Shown here: piece after piece, positions 26,098 to 34,951 of the stretch
Layout: each line of letters begins with the position of its first letter
Numbering within the stretch: the stretch's first letter is position 1
Origin: Hamadaea sp.
GTDB lineage: Bacteria; Actinomycetota; Actinomycetes; Mycobacteriales; Micromonosporaceae
Assembly (NCBI RefSeq): GCF_013362815.1
Contig: NZ_JABFVK010000009.1
Span: 62,001 to 126,000, forward strand
Direction of reading: 5' to 3'
DNA length: 64,000 bases
Translations under genes and position numbers: made by a program
Notes under the pieces: generated by a model
Told to the model about the DNA's origin: nothing
The model's input: the letters and a program-made list of their open reading frames with translations, nothing else
Databases searched by the model: none

Positions 26098-26694
26098 TCA
26101 CGCACGTAGCGCGTCGACGTACGCTCGGTAGTCCGCATAGGACGGAAGCAGGCCCTGAGCGGCGGCTTCGGCGAGCGACGGCGCAGCGGCGTCCCGCGCC
26201 GACAGCAACGGCGTTTCGACCGGCCAGACGATGCCCAGCTCCGGGTCGAGGGCGTTCACCGCGAACTCCCGCCCGGGGTTGTAGACCTCCGAGCACAGGT
26301 ACGTGATCGTGACGTCCTCCGACAGCGCGCAGAACCCGTGCCCCAGTCCTTCGGCCACGTAGACGGCGTTGCGCTCGGTCTCGTCCAGCCGGACGGAGGT
26401 CCACTCGCCGAACGTCGGGGACCCCACACGCAGGTCGACGATGACGTCCAGCACCGCTCCGCGTACACATGTCACGTATTTGGCCTGGCCGGGCGGCACC
26501 TGAGCGAAATGAATCCCGCGGACCGTGCCCCCGACGGACGTCGATAGATTGGCCTGCGCGAGCCGCAGAGGGTGCCCCACCGCGGCCTCGACCTGCTCGA
26601 ACCGGTACCACTCCAGGAAGACGCCGCGCGGGTCGCCGTGCTGCACCGGGACGAACTCCCAGGCGCCCTCGATCTTGAGCTCGGCGACCTTCAT
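26098..26694 (-). CDS. rmlC: dTDP-4-dehydrorhamnose 3,5-epimerase
   Basis: 198 residues of the RmlC cupin family: [36 protein letters not shown] with the catalytic His, and [17 protein letters not shown]. It epimerises C3 and C5 of dTDP-4-keto-6-deoxyglucose, the third step of dTDP-rhamnose synthesis. ATG 26694 overlaps the stop of the upstream methyltransferase gene (ATGA), so they form an operon. The other rml genes lie 3-5 kb away. Confidence 0.9.
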   Translation of the reverse strand: MKVAELKIEGAWEFVPVQHGDPRGVFLEWYRFEQVEAAVGHPLRLAQANLSTSVGGTVRGIHFAQVPPGQAKYVTCVRGAVLDVIVDLRVGSPTFGEWTSVRLDETERNAVYVAEGLGHGFCALSEDVTITYLCSEVYNPGREFAVNALDPELGIVWPVETPLLSARDAAAPSLAEAAAQGLLPSYADYRAYVDALRA

Positions 26695-27419
26695 CGCAGG
26701 CCGTCCCCGGCGGGCTTGCGGGCCACGGTCACGAACTCGTTATAGGTGAAGGACCGTCCGGCCGACCGCGGCAGGGGGAACGAGTACTGCCGCACCACCT
26801 CGAGGCCCAGCCGCTTGCAGTCCTCGGCCGCCTCGGCGAACCCGACGAACCGGACGTGAGTCGCGTCGCTGGCGTAACCGCGCTCCTGGGGCGTGATGAG
26901 CACGAGCCGCCCACCGGGCTTGAGACAGGGCAGATATGGGCCCATGACGTCGTCGAAGTCCGGCGCGAACATGTGCTCGGCCAGGTGGGCGGCCAGCAGC
27001 GAGTCGAAGGAGCCGGGCCGGGCGTGGCCGTCGCGGAAGAACTCCTCGCTCGTGTACGCCTCCAGCCCGAGCTCGCGGCACACGGCGATCGAGGTCGGGT
27101 TGTGGTCGACGCCCACCCCGCCGGGGCCCAGATGGGCCAGGTTCCGGCCGACGCCGCAGCCGACGTCGAGGGTGCGGCCGAGGCCGAGACGATGCAGATT
27201 CCACCGGTAGGGCGCCTGGACGTTGAGCACGCGCTTCCACCAGACACCGCTCTTGGTCGTGAGCCGATCGGTGTACGCCTGGGTCTCCGTGCCCGCCCCG
27301 GCGCGCGATGACGACGGCTCAGCCCCTGCGGGTGAAGCCCCTGCGGGGGAAGTCTCTGCGGGTGAAGTCTCCGCGGGTGAAGTCTCTGCGCGTGATGGCG
27401 ACGGCGCTTGGTCGGTCAC
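26691..27419 (-). CDS. SAM-dependent methyltransferase
   Basis: 242 residues. SAM-binding motif [20 protein letters not shown], followed by [12 protein letters not shown], and motif II-like LAAHLAEHM. The first 40 residues are a low-complexity Ser/Pro/Ala stretch encoded by five 15-bp repeats. It likely methylates a sugar or lipid intermediate, given coupling to rmlC. GTG 27419 has GAGGAG 7 nt upstream. Confidence 0.82.
   Translation of the reverse strand: MTDQAPSPSRAETSPAETSPAETSPAGASPAGAEPSSSRAGAGTETQAYTDRLTTKSGVWWKRVLNVQAPYRWNLHRLGLGRTLDVGCGVGRNLAHLGPGGVGVDHNPTSIAVCRELGLEAYTSEEFFRDGHARPGSFDSLLAAHLAEHMFAPDFDDVMGPYLPCLKPGGRLVLITPQERGYASDATHVRFVGFAEAAEDCKRLGLEVVRQYSFPLPRSAGRSFTYNEFVTVARKPAGDGLR
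27321..27395. repeat. 15-bp tandem repeat, 5 units, in the methyltransferase N-terminus
   Basis: Units such as AGTCTCTGCGGGTGA at 27321, 27336, 27351, 27366 and 27381. On the coding strand they give the repeating peptide [10 protein letters not shown]. In-frame length change would alter only the disordered N-terminus. Confidence 0.9.
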
Positions 27420-27524
27420 GGTCGATCTCCTCGTCTGATCTCGGCCTGCGGGCGCCGGGTCGACCGGCGGGCGGTCCCCGGACGTCGTCTACGCTGGCGC
27501 CTACTATGCCCTACTCCTCCTGCG

Positions 27525-27583
27525 CCGTGTACCGGACCTCCGCGCCGTACCGGACTGTCAAGCCGTACCGGACGGTCGAACCG
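27525..27583. repeat. 18-20 bp repeat upstream of the flippase gene
   Basis: CCGTACCGGACTGTCAAG (27545) and CCGTACCGGACGGTCGAA (27563) follow a related 20-bp unit at 27525 and run directly into the GTG start. They lie in the leader, downstream of a possible -10 TACTAT at 27502-27507. The 163-bp gap holds nothing else that I can name. Confidence 0.75.
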
Positions 27584-28851
27584 TGAGCCAGACGCGGCTC
27601 GCCGACGACTCGGCCGTCTCCGCCTCCAGCGTCGCGCGCGGCGCGAGTTCGATCGTCGCCGGGCTGGCGGTGCTGGGCGCGGCCGGGTACGCGTTCCTCA
27701 CGATCACCGCGAAGATGGTCACCCCGGCCGAGTACGCCACCCTGGCCTCGCTCTACCTGCTGATCGTGGTCTTCGGGGCGGGCCTGTTCGCCAGTGTCGA
27801 CCTGGAGATCAGCCGGTTGGTCAGCCGGGGCCTCGCGCAGGGGCAGCCGACCGGCACCGCCGTCCGTCAGCTGCGGCTGATCGCCGTCGGGTTGCTGGCC
27901 ACCGTGCTCGTGGTGCTGGCCGCCACGGCGAATCCGCTGTCGACGCGGGTCTTCGACGGCAATCACTGGCTCGTGCTCGGCCTGGCGCTGGCCTGCGCCG
28001 GATACGCGTTCATGAGCCTGCCGCGCGGCACCTTCGCCGGCCGCAGCCAGCTGCGCCGATACGCGGGCACCATCGGCGGGGAGGGCCTCGGCCGATTGCT
28101 GCCGTGTCTCGGCCTGGCGCTCGCGGGGGTCCATCTCGCGTCGGCGTACGGCATCGGGGTCGGCCTCGGTCCCCTGCTCGCGGCAGTCGCGTGCCTGCCC
28201 TGGGTGCGCCTCGGCCCGACCGGCGGGCACGTCCCGTGGCGCAGCCTGTTCGCGGCCGTCGGCTGGCTCGCCGCGTCCAACCTGCTCTCGCTCGGCATGG
28301 CCAACCTCGGTCCCGTCGTGGTCAAGGCCCTGCTCACCGGCGACCCCGGCCGCGCCGGGGTCTTCGCGTTCGCGTTCGTCCTGGCCCGCATCCCGCAATT
28401 CCTCTTCACCAGCGCGCAGACCGTGCTGCTTCCGGTCCTCTCGCGCGCTGCGGCCACCGGTGATCACCCTCTCCTGCGCCAAGGGGTACGCCAAGCGGCG
28501 TACCTGGTTTCGGCACTCGGCGCTCTGGGTGTCCTGGGAACGGCTGCGCTGGGCGGATTCGTGCTGCGAATGGTCTTCGGCGACCCGCACGGCATCGGCG
28601 CCCTGGATCTGGCTCTGCTCGCGGTGAGCGCCGTGTTCGGCATGGGAATCGCCGTTCTGCAGTCCGCTCTGCTGGCCCTGGCCCGGCACCGGGCCGTGAC
28701 CGCTGCGTACGCGGTCGGCATGGTCAGTTTCCTGGTCTGCTTCCTGCTGCCCGTCGAACCCGTCGCCGCCGGGCTGACCGCGCAGCTCGTGTCCGCTGTC
28801 GTGACCGTCGGCTTCATGTACGCCGTCTTCCGCCGCGCAGCGGCGGACTGA
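27583..28851 (+). CDS. Polysaccharide flippase-like membrane protein (MOP/Wzx type)
   Basis: 422 residues with about twelve transmembrane segments, including GLAVLGAAGYAFLTITAKMV and PVVVKALLTGDPGRAGVFAF. The shape and motifs fit the polysaccharide-transport branch of the MOP superfamily, which flips lipid-linked sugars. The location within the rml island supports export of a rhamnose-containing glycan. GTG 27583. Its 3' end, with the stop, is duplicated. Confidence 0.75.
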   Translation: MSQTRLADDSAVSASSVARGASSIVAGLAVLGAAGYAFLTITAKMVTPAEYATLASLYLLIVVFGAGLFASVDLEISRLVSRGLAQGQPTGTAVRQLRLIAVGLLATVLVVLAATANPLSTRVFDGNHWLVLGLALACAGYAFMSLPRGTFAGRSQLRRYAGTIGGEGLGRLLPCLGLALAGVHLASAYGIGVGLGPLLAAVACLPWVRLGPTGGHVPWRSLFAAVGWLAASNLLSLGMANLGPVVVKALLTGDPGRAGVFAFAFVLARIPQFLFTSAQTVLLPVLSRAAATGDHPLLRQGVRQAAYLVSALGALGVLGTAALGGFVLRMVFGDPHGIGALDLALLAVSAVFGMGIAVLQSALLALARHRAVTAAYAVGMVSFLVCFLLPVEPVAAGLTAQLVSAVVTVGFMYAVFRRAAAD

Positions 28852-28890
28852 CAACTCAGTCGCCGCGCAGCGGCGGACTGACAACTCAGT
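28831..28890. repeat. Perfect 30-bp tandem duplication of a gene 3' end
   Basis: CGCCGCGCAGCGGCGGACTG followed by ACAACTCAGT occurs twice (28831-28860 and 28861-28890), then CGCCGCGC again. The flippase stop codon TGA is at 28849-28851, so the last seven codons and the stop are copied downstream. The unit contains a CGCCG/CGGCG hairpin. Confidence 0.95.
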
Positions 28891-28961
28891 CGCCGCGCCG
28901 CTCGCTGACGCCTGTATTCCGTGGCGTCTTGCCCGTTTTGCGCGCTTCTCTCGGGCATGAT

Positions 28962-29025
28962 CATCGCGTTGTCCCGGGACATCGCGGCTTTGCCTGGCGC
29001 TGAGACCGCGTTATCCCGGGAGACG
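28962..29025. repeat. Dispersed palindromic repeat family R2, copy 2
   Basis: TTGTCCCGGGACATCGCGG and GACCGCGTTATCCCGGGAG. Its reverse complement contains CCGGGATAACGCGGTCTC, identical to 3594-3611. Between convergent flippase and rmlA; ends 6 bp from the rmlA stop. Confidence 0.8.
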
Positions 29026-29031
29026 TTCGGC

Positions 29032-29898
29032 TCAGCCGTCGGCCAGCAGCCGCAGCAGATAGTCGCCGTAGCCGCTCTTGCGCAGCGGCTGGGCCAGCGA
29101 CGCGAGGCGGTTGTCGTCGATGAAACCGGCCCGCCAGGCGGCCTCCTCGACGCAGCCGATCTTGAGGCCCTGCCGTTCCTCGATGACCCGGACGAACTCG
29201 GCCGCTTGCATCATCGACGAGAAGGTGCCCGTGTCGAGCCAGGCGGTGCCCCGGTCGAGCACGGTCACCGACAGCCGGTCACTACGCAGGTACGCGTCGT
29301 TGACCGCAGTGATCTCCAGTTCGCCGCGATCACTGGGCTTGAGGTTGGCCGCGATCTGCACGACCTCGTTGTCATAGAAGTACAAGCCGGGCACGGCGTA
29401 CCGGGACTTGGGCTCGACCGGCTTCTCCTCGATCGACAGCACCCGCCCGTCCGGAGCGAACTCGACGACGCCGTACTCGCTCGGATTGGCGACCTGGTAC
29501 GCGAAGATCCGGCCGCCGACGAGCTCGCCGTGCTCGCCCAGCTGCCGGCCGAGGCCGACGCCGTGGAAGATGTTGTCGCCGAGGATGAGCGCGACGGGCT
29601 CGTCGCCGATGAAGTCGGCCCCGATCACGAACGCCTGCGCGATGCCCTCCGGCTTGGGCTGAGTCGCATATCCGATGTTCAGCCCCCACTGCCCGCCGTC
29701 ACCCAGCAGGCGCTGGAACTGCGTCGAGTCCTCCGGAGTGGTGATGACGAGGACATCTCGCACGCCCGCCATGACCAGCGTGGTCAGCGGGTAATAGATC
29801 ATCGGCTTGTCGTAGACCGGCATGAGTTGCTTGGACACCGCCCGTGTGATGGGCCACAGCCTCGAGCCGGTGCCTCCGGCGAGCAGAATTCCGCGCAT
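29032..29898 (-). CDS. rmlA: Glucose-1-phosphate thymidylyltransferase
   Basis: 288 residues. The nucleotide-binding start [20 protein letters not shown] is diagnostic, with [16 protein letters not shown] and [11 protein letters not shown] downstream. It makes dTDP-glucose, the first dTDP-rhamnose step, and is usually feedback-inhibited by dTDP-rhamnose. Divergent from rmlB with a 46-bp intergenic region; TACCCT (29912-29907) is 8 nt upstream of the ATG. Confidence 0.95.
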   Translation of the reverse strand: MRGILLAGGTGSRLWPITRAVSKQLMPVYDKPMIYYPLTTLVMAGVRDVLVITTPEDSTQFQRLLGDGGQWGLNIGYATQPKPEGIAQAFVIGADFIGDEPVALILGDNIFHGVGLGRQLGEHGELVGGRIFAYQVANPSEYGVVEFAPDGRVLSIEEKPVEPKSRYAVPGLYFYDNEVVQIAANLKPSDRGELEITAVNDAYLRSDRLSVTVLDRGTAWLDTGTFSSMMQAAEFVRVIEERQGLKIGCVEEAAWRAGFIDDNRLASLAQPLRKSGYGDYLLRLLADG

Positions 29899-29944
29899 GA
29901 GGGGACAGGGTACTAGCCTGCTCGTCGGTTAGACTCCCGGACTT
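29899..29944. promoter_or_regulatory. Divergent rmlA-rmlB promoter region
   Basis: Only 46 bp. TACCCT on the minus strand (29912-29907) serves rmlA; TAGACT on the plus strand (29930-29935), 9 nt before GTG, serves rmlB. The two promoters must overlap, so expression is probably coordinated. Confidence 0.55.
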
Positions 29945-30931
29945 GTGAGACTCCTCGTCACCGGCGGTGCCGGCTTCATCGGCTCGGAATACGTCCGGAA
30001 TCTCCTCAGTGGCGCCTACGGTCCGGCCGAGGCGTCCGTGACCGTGCTGGACGCGCTGACCTATTCCGGGAACCGGGCCAACCTCGACCCGGTCGCCGAT
30101 CACCCCGGCCTGACCTTCGTGCACGGCGACATCTGCGACGCCGCGCTGGTGGACGACCTGATGCGCGGGCATGACGCCGTGGTGCACTTCGCCGCCGAGA
30201 CTCATGTCGACCGCTCGATCACCGGCTCGGCCGCGTTCGTCCGGACCAACGTCCTCGGTACGCAGGTCCTGCTGGACGCGGCGCACCGGCACGGGGTCGG
30301 CCGTTTCGTGCACGTGTCCACCGACGAGGTCTACGGCTCCATCGACTCCGGCTCCTGGACCGAGGACTGGCCGCTGGCCCCGCGCTCGCCGTACTCGGCT
30401 GCCAAGGCGGGCTCGGACCTGCTGGCGCTGGCGTACTTCAAGACACATGAGCTGGACGTCGTGGTCACCCGGTGCTCCAACAACTACGGGCACTACCAGT
30501 TCCCGGAGAAGGTCGTCCCGCTGTTCGTGACGAACCTGCTCGACGGCAAGAAGGTCCCGCTGTACGGCGACGGCCTGAACATCCGCGACTGGCTGCACGT
30601 CTCCGACCACTGCCTGGGCATCCACCTGGCGCTGCAGAAGGGCCGGGCCGGGGAGGTCTACCACGTCGGCGGCGGCACCGAGCTGACCAACCGCGAGCTC
30701 ACGGAGATGCTGCTCGCTGCGACCGGGCGGGACTGGTCCTCGGTCGAACCGGTCGCCGACCGCAAGGGCCACGACCGCCGGTATTCGCTGTCGATCGAGA
30801 AGATCCGCAACGAGCTGGGCTACGAGCCGCAGGTCACCCTGGCCGACGGGCTCGCCGCGACGGTCGCCTGGTATCGCGACAATCGGTCCTGGTGGGAGCC
30901 GCTTCAGGCGAAGGCTGCGCTGCTCAAGTGA
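29945..30931 (+). CDS. rmlB: dTDP-glucose 4,6-dehydratase
   Basis: 328 residues of the extended short-chain dehydrogenase family: NAD motif VTGGAGFIGSEY, HFAAETHVDRSI, HVSTDEVYGS and the catalytic YSAAKAGSD (YxxxK). It converts dTDP-glucose to dTDP-4-keto-6-deoxyglucose. GTG 29945 begins a plus-strand operon with rmlD, DUF2304 and two glycosyltransferases. Confidence 0.95.
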   Translation: MRLLVTGGAGFIGSEYVRNLLSGAYGPAEASVTVLDALTYSGNRANLDPVADHPGLTFVHGDICDAALVDDLMRGHDAVVHFAAETHVDRSITGSAAFVRTNVLGTQVLLDAAHRHGVGRFVHVSTDEVYGSIDSGSWTEDWPLAPRSPYSAAKAGSDLLALAYFKTHELDVVVTRCSNNYGHYQFPEKVVPLFVTNLLDGKKVPLYGDGLNIRDWLHVSDHCLGIHLALQKGRAGEVYHVGGGTELTNRELTEMLLAATGRDWSSVEPVADRKGHDRRYSLSIEKIRNELGYEPQVTLADGLAATVAWYRDNRSWWEPLQAKAALLK

Positions 30932-31776
30932 AGTTCCTGATCACCGGCGCCGGCGGCATGCTCGGCCGGCGCCTTTCCGTTCTTCCCGGATGCTCCGGGC
31001 TGGATCGTTCCGCTCTCGACATCACCGACCGGTCCGCGGTCGCCGACGCCGTGACCGGCTTCGACGCCGTGATCAACGCGGCCGCGTGGACCGACGTCGA
31101 CGGAGCCGAGACTCAGGAGGCCGAGGCGACGGCGCTCAACGGCGACGGCCCGGCGTACCTCGCCGAGGCTTGCGCCGCCAACGGGGCTGTCCTGCTGCAC
31201 GTCTCCACCGACTACGTCTTCGCCGGTAGCGGCACGTCGCCGTATCCGGAAGACGCTCCGACCGCGCCGATCAACGCGTACGGGCGGAGCAAGCTCGCCG
31301 GGGAACAGGCGGTACTGCGGTCGCTGCCCGACCGTGGCTACGTCATCCGCACCGCCTGGCTCTACGACCGGGACGGCCGGAACTTTCTGACCACCATGCT
31401 GCGGCTGGCTGCCGAACGGGATCACCTCGAGGTGGTGGACGACCAGCGCGGACAGCCCACCGCGGCGCCTTTCCTCGCGGAGCAGCTGATCGGGCTGGCG
31501 ACGGCGGCGGCCGACGGCCGGGCTCCGGCCGGGATCTATCACGGCACCGCTTCGGGTGAGACCACGTGGCTCGGGTTCGCCCGGGAGATCTTCGCTCAGT
31601 CCGGGCTCGACCCCGACCGCGTACGCCCGACGACGACCGACCGCTTTCCCCGGCCCGCGCCGCGTCCGGCGTACAGTGTCCTCGGTCACCGACGCTGGGC
31701 GGCCGCGGGAGTGCCCACCCAGCCCGGCTGGCGCGAAGAGCTGCGTGACGTCCTGACCGGAGGGCCCGTGACATGA
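30928..31776 (+). CDS. rmlD: dTDP-4-dehydrorhamnose reductase
   Basis: 282 residues. Starts MKFLITGAGGMLGRRL (NADPH fold), with INAAAWTDVDGAE, HVSTDYVFAG and YGRSKLAGE (catalytic Tyr/Lys). It performs the last step to dTDP-L-rhamnose. GTG 30928 overlaps the rmlB stop (GTGA). Its own stop is part of the ATGA that opens mini-ORF copy B. Confidence 0.93.
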   Translation: MKFLITGAGGMLGRRLSVLPGCSGLDRSALDITDRSAVADAVTGFDAVINAAAWTDVDGAETQEAEATALNGDGPAYLAEACAANGAVLLHVSTDYVFAGSGTSPYPEDAPTAPINAYGRSKLAGEQAVLRSLPDRGYVIRTAWLYDRDGRNFLTTMLRLAAERDHLEVVDDQRGQPTAAPFLAEQLIGLATAAADGRAPAGIYHGTASGETTWLGFAREIFAQSGLDPDRVRPTTTDRFPRPAPRPAYSVLGHRRWAAAGVPTQPGWREELRDVLTGGPVT

Positions 31777-31850
31777 GCGACCGCAGGTCGATCATCGATA
31801 GGCACAGTTTCACTCATGCGGTCGCCGGCCGCAGGACGGTGATCGCATGA
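31773..31850 (+). repeat. ATGA-bounded dispersed mini-ORF element, copy B
   Basis: 78 bp between rmlD and the DUF2304 gene. Opens on the ATGA holding the rmlD stop and closes on the ATGA holding the next start. The 25-codon frame begins MSDRRSII and ends AGRRTVIA. Against copy A (12942-13016) the first 34 bases match at 28 and the last 28 at 26; the length differs by 3 bases. GCGACCGC near the left end pairs perfectly with GCGGTCGC further on. Confidence 0.85.
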
Positions 31851-32212
31851 GTTTGAATGTCACCACCATGATCTGCGGGCTGATCCTGCTCGTGGGCATT
31901 CTGGAGCTGTTGCGGCGGCGGCAGCTGCGGGAGAAGTACGGCATGCTCTGGATCGGCGTGGCGCTGGTCATCGTGCCGCTGTCGATCTTCCCGGGGTTGA
32001 TGGACCGGGTCGCCGGATTCGTCGGCGTCGCCAGCGGCGTGAGCCTGGTGCTGTTCGCCGCGATCCTCTTCCTGCTGCTGGTCTGCCTCCACCTGAGCTG
32101 GGAGGTCAGCCGGCTGGAGGAGGAGACCCGCACGCTCGCCGAGGAGATCGCCCTCATCAAGATCAAGATCGACGACACCGCGAAGGTTGGTGCGCAAGAT
32201 GATCGGGGGTAG
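31847..32212 (+). CDS. DUF2304 family membrane protein
   Basis: 121 residues with three hydrophobic segments (MICGLILLVGILELL, MLWIGVALVIVPLSIF, VSLVLFAAILFLLLVCLHL) and a charged coiled-coil tail (RLEEETRTLAEEIALIK). DUF2304 proteins commonly sit beside DPM-like family-2 glycosyltransferases, as here, and may assist them. The ATG overlaps the stop of the mini-ORF. Confidence 0.85.
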   Translation: MSLNVTTMICGLILLVGILELLRRRQLREKYGMLWIGVALVIVPLSIFPGLMDRVAGFVGVASGVSLVLFAAILFLLLVCLHLSWEVSRLEEETRTLAEEIALIKIKIDDTAKVGAQDDRG

Positions 32213-32900
32213 GCGGGTCCTGGTGGTCATCCCGGCGTTCAACGAGGCGGGCGCGATCGCCGGAGTCATCGGCGAAGTCCGGCGTGAGCTGCCCGGGATC
32301 GATGTGCTCGTGGTCGACGACGGCTCAGCCGACACCACCGTCGTCGAGGCGCGCAAGGCCGGGGCGATCGTGGCACGGCTCCCCTACAACCTCGGCGTCG
32401 GCGGGGCTCGGCGGCTCGGCTTCCGCTACGGCCAGGATCACGACTACGACGTGGTCGTCCAATTCGACGCCGACGGGCAGCACGATCCCCGCTACATCCC
32501 GCAACTCGTCGAGGCCCTCGACGCCGCCGACATCGTGATCGGCGCCCGGTTCGCCGGGGAGGGCGACTATCGCGTACGCGGGCCGCGGGCCTGGGCGATG
32601 ACCGTGTTGTCGGCCGTGCTCTCCCGGATCGCGAAGTCCCGGCTGACCGACACCACCTCCGGCTTCCGGGCGGCCAACCGCAAGGGCATCGACCTGTACG
32701 CGCAGTGGTTCCCGGTCGAGTACCTGGGCGACACCGTCGAGACGATCGTGCAGGCGGTCCGGGGCGGGCTGACCGTCCGGCAGGTCCCGGTCTCGATGCG
32801 GGCCCGGGTCGCGGGCAAGGCGAGCCACTCCCCCGTCAAGGCGACCGTCTACCTCGGCCGGTCCTTCGCGGTGCTGCTGCTCGCGCTGGTCCGGCGCTGA
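32199..32900 (+). CDS. Family 2 glycosyltransferase, DPM1/DPG-like
   Basis: 233 residues from ATG 32199; TTG 32187 and GTG 32190 are alternatives. GT-A fold motifs: VVIPAFNEAGAIAGVI, VLVVDDGSADTT, VVQFDADGQHDPRYI (DxD). Such enzymes load sugars onto polyprenyl phosphate at the inner membrane face. It overlaps the DUF2304 gene, consistent with a two-protein unit. Confidence 0.85.
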   Translation: MIGGRRVLVVIPAFNEAGAIAGVIGEVRRELPGIDVLVVDDGSADTTVVEARKAGAIVARLPYNLGVGGARRLGFRYGQDHDYDVVVQFDADGQHDPRYIPQLVEALDAADIVIGARFAGEGDYRVRGPRAWAMTVLSAVLSRIAKSRLTDTTSGFRAANRKGIDLYAQWFPVEYLGDTVETIVQAVRGGLTVRQVPVSMRARVAGKASHSPVKATVYLGRSFAVLLLALVRR

Positions 32901-32901
32901 C

Positions 32902-33951
32902 ATGACGGCTTCCACCGGCACTCGGCCGGACGACGCCGGGCTGGGCGACCCCTCGTTGGACGTCGTCATGCTGGCCTACGGCAAGGAGCCGTGGCTCGCC
33001 GACGCGGTGGACGCGATCTTCGCCTCGACCGGCGTCGAGGTCACGCTGACCCTGGTGGACAACGGAAGCGAGTCGGTCGCCTCCATCACGCCCCGGCCTG
33101 GACTTCGGGTCCTGCACCCCAAGGAGAACACCGGATTCTCCGGCGGCTGCAATCTCGGCGCGGCCGAAGCCCGGTCCGACGCCGTCGCCTTCGTGAACTC
33201 CGACGCGATCGTGACGCCGGACGCGCTGGCCAAGGTCCGGGCGGTCGCGCTGGAGCCCGGCGTCGGCGCGGCGATGGCCTCGATCCGGCACGCCGACCGC
33301 CTCGAGGTCATCAACACCTCGGGCAACCCGTTGCACCTCGCCGGCCTTTCGTGGGCTGGCGGCAACGAGGAGCCGGCGTCTCGCCACGCGACGCGTACGA
33401 CTGTGCCGTCGCTCAGCGGATGCGCGTTCGTCGTCCGGGCCGACCTGTGGCGGGAACTCGGCGGATTTCCGGCGGAGTACCTCGCGTACCACGAGGACAC
33501 TGAGCTGAGCCTGCGGCTGTGGCAACGCGGCCTGGCCCCGGTTTACGTGCCGGATGCGGTCGTTGGGCACCATTACGAGTTCTCCCGCAACGACCTCAAG
33601 TTCTACCTGCTCGAACGCAACCGGCTGCTGACCGTTCTCACGCTCTACCGGGCGCGGACGATCCTGCTTCTGCTGCCTGTCCTGGCCCTGACCGAGGTCG
33701 CGATGCTGGCGACTGCGGTCGCCGGCGGCTGGCTGCGGCCCAAGGTACGCGGCTGGGGCTGGATCTGGCGCAACCGCGGCTTCGTGCGTACGCGGCGGCG
33801 GCGGTTGCAGTCGGAGCGGCTGGTCGGCGACGCGGCGTTGCCGCTCACGCCCGACTTCACGCCGTCCAATGTCGAGGCTCCGCCGGGGATGGGGCTCTAC
33901 AACGCGTTCGTCCGCATCTGGTGGCGACTCGTACGCCCCCTCGTCCGCTGA
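32902..33951 (+). CDS. Family 2 glycosyltransferase, rhamnosyltransferase-like
   Basis: 349 residues. GT-A domain with LDVVMLAYGKEPWL, TLVDNGSESV, NTGFSGGCNLGAAEA and AFVNSDAIV, then LAYHEDTELSLRL. A hydrophobic segment follows (TILLLLPVLALTEVAMLATA). The pattern resembles WbbL-type rhamnosyltransferases and the rml genes next door make their donor; the acceptor is unknown. It starts one base after the previous stop. Confidence 0.82.
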   Translation: MTASTGTRPDDAGLGDPSLDVVMLAYGKEPWLADAVDAIFASTGVEVTLTLVDNGSESVASITPRPGLRVLHPKENTGFSGGCNLGAAEARSDAVAFVNSDAIVTPDALAKVRAVALEPGVGAAMASIRHADRLEVINTSGNPLHLAGLSWAGGNEEPASRHATRTTVPSLSGCAFVVRADLWRELGGFPAEYLAYHEDTELSLRLWQRGLAPVYVPDAVVGHHYEFSRNDLKFYLLERNRLLTVLTLYRARTILLLLPVLALTEVAMLATAVAGGWLRPKVRGWGWIWRNRGFVRTRRRRLQSERLVGDAALPLTPDFTPSNVEAPPGMGLYNAFVRIWWRLVRPLVR

Positions 33952-33960
33952 GCGCTGTCC

Positions 33961-34021
33961 CTGCAGATCACGGTTATCCATGCCTCCAGGCCCGGTTCCG
34001 ACCTGCGTAACCGTGATCTGC
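33961..34021. repeat. Dispersed palindromic repeat family R3, copy 1
   Basis: Perfect 14-bp arms GCAGATCACGGTTA (33963-33976) and TAACCGTGATCTGC (34008-34021). The outer 26 or so bases are shared with the reverse complement of 48704-48765. Begins 10 bp after the glycosyltransferase stop. Confidence 0.85.
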
Positions 34022-34047
34022 CGCGAACGGGGACGCTGGGAACGCAA

Positions 34048-34079
34048 AGCGCCCCGAGCCACAGCCGGCCCGGGGCGCT
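34048..34079. terminator. Bidirectional hairpin terminator
   Basis: AGCGCCCCG and CGGGGCGCT, 14-nt loop, followed by GTTTTGC on the plus strand. It separates the convergent rml/glycosyltransferase operon and the proteasome operon. Confidence 0.75.
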
Positions 34080-34093
34080 GTTTTGCGTAGTGC

Positions 34094-34888
34094 TCAGCTC
34101 TCGGTGTCGCCGGACTCCTCGGGCGAACCCTCGCCAGCCGGCTCGGCGGGCGTGGTCTCCGCGGCCGGTGCCACCGCAGCAGCCGCCGGCGCCGGGGTGA
34201 GCAGCGCCTTCAGCGCGTTCCCGGTGATCCGGCGGAACGCCCGGCCGCGCCGGGCCCGCTCCAGCACGGCCACTTCGAGCTGGTCGGCCGAGATCTGCCG
34301 GGCCGCCCCGTTCTCGCCGCCCACGCTGCCGAGCGCCTCGACCGCCAGAGACAGCGCCTCGCCGAGCGAGTGGGACTCGCTGTGCCGGTCCTTCAGCACG
34401 GTGGCGACCGCCTCCGCCTGACCGCCCATCACGAGGAAGCCGGGCTCGTCCTGGACGGAACCGTCGTAGGTGAGCCGATAGAGCTGGTCGTCGGCCGCGG
34501 TGGCGCCCACCTCGGCGATGCAGATCTCGACTTCCAGCGGCTTGCCGCTCTCCCCGAACAGGTTGCCCAGCGTCTGGGCGTACGCACTGGCCAGGGCCCG
34601 GCCGGTGACGTCACGGCGGTCGTAGGAGTAGCCGCGCATGTCGGCCATCCGCACGCCCGCCGAGCGCAGGTTCTCGAACTCGTTGTAGCGCCCGACGGCC
34701 GCGAATCCGATCCGGTCGTAGATCTCGCTCACCTTGTGGAGCGTGGTCGAGACGTTCTCCGCCACGAACAGGACACCCTGTTCGTAGGTGAGCACGACCA
34801 CGCTGCGGCCGCGCGCGATCCCCTTGCGCGCGTACTCCGAGCGATCCCGCATGATCTGCTCGGGCGAGGCGTAGAACTGCATGGCCAC
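34094..34888 (-). CDS. prcA: Proteasome alpha subunit
   Basis: 264 residues. [20 protein letters not shown] is the gating N-terminus with the YxS/ERxEYA-like segment; [20 protein letters not shown] follows. The C-terminal 40 residues are Ala/Pro/Glu-rich and probably disordered. Alpha rings gate the 20S core and bind Mpa. GTG 34888 has AAGGGAG 8 nt upstream. It is the last gene of the pup operon, 63 bp after prcB. Confidence 0.93.
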   Translation of the reverse strand: MAMQFYASPEQIMRDRSEYARKGIARGRSVVVLTYEQGVLFVAENVSTTLHKVSEIYDRIGFAAVGRYNEFENLRSAGVRMADMRGYSYDRRDVTGRALASAYAQTLGNLFGESGKPLEVEICIAEVGATAADDQLYRLTYDGSVQDEPGFLVMGGQAEAVATVLKDRHSESHSLGEALSLAVEALGSVGGENGAARQISADQLEVAVLERARRGRAFRRITGNALKALLTPAPAAAAVAPAAETTPAEPAGEGSPEESGDTES

Positions 34889-34951
34889 GCGGCCTGCTCC
34901 CTTCCAGGTGAATCCTCAGTGGACTGACTACTGGTCACCGACCGGCGCCGG

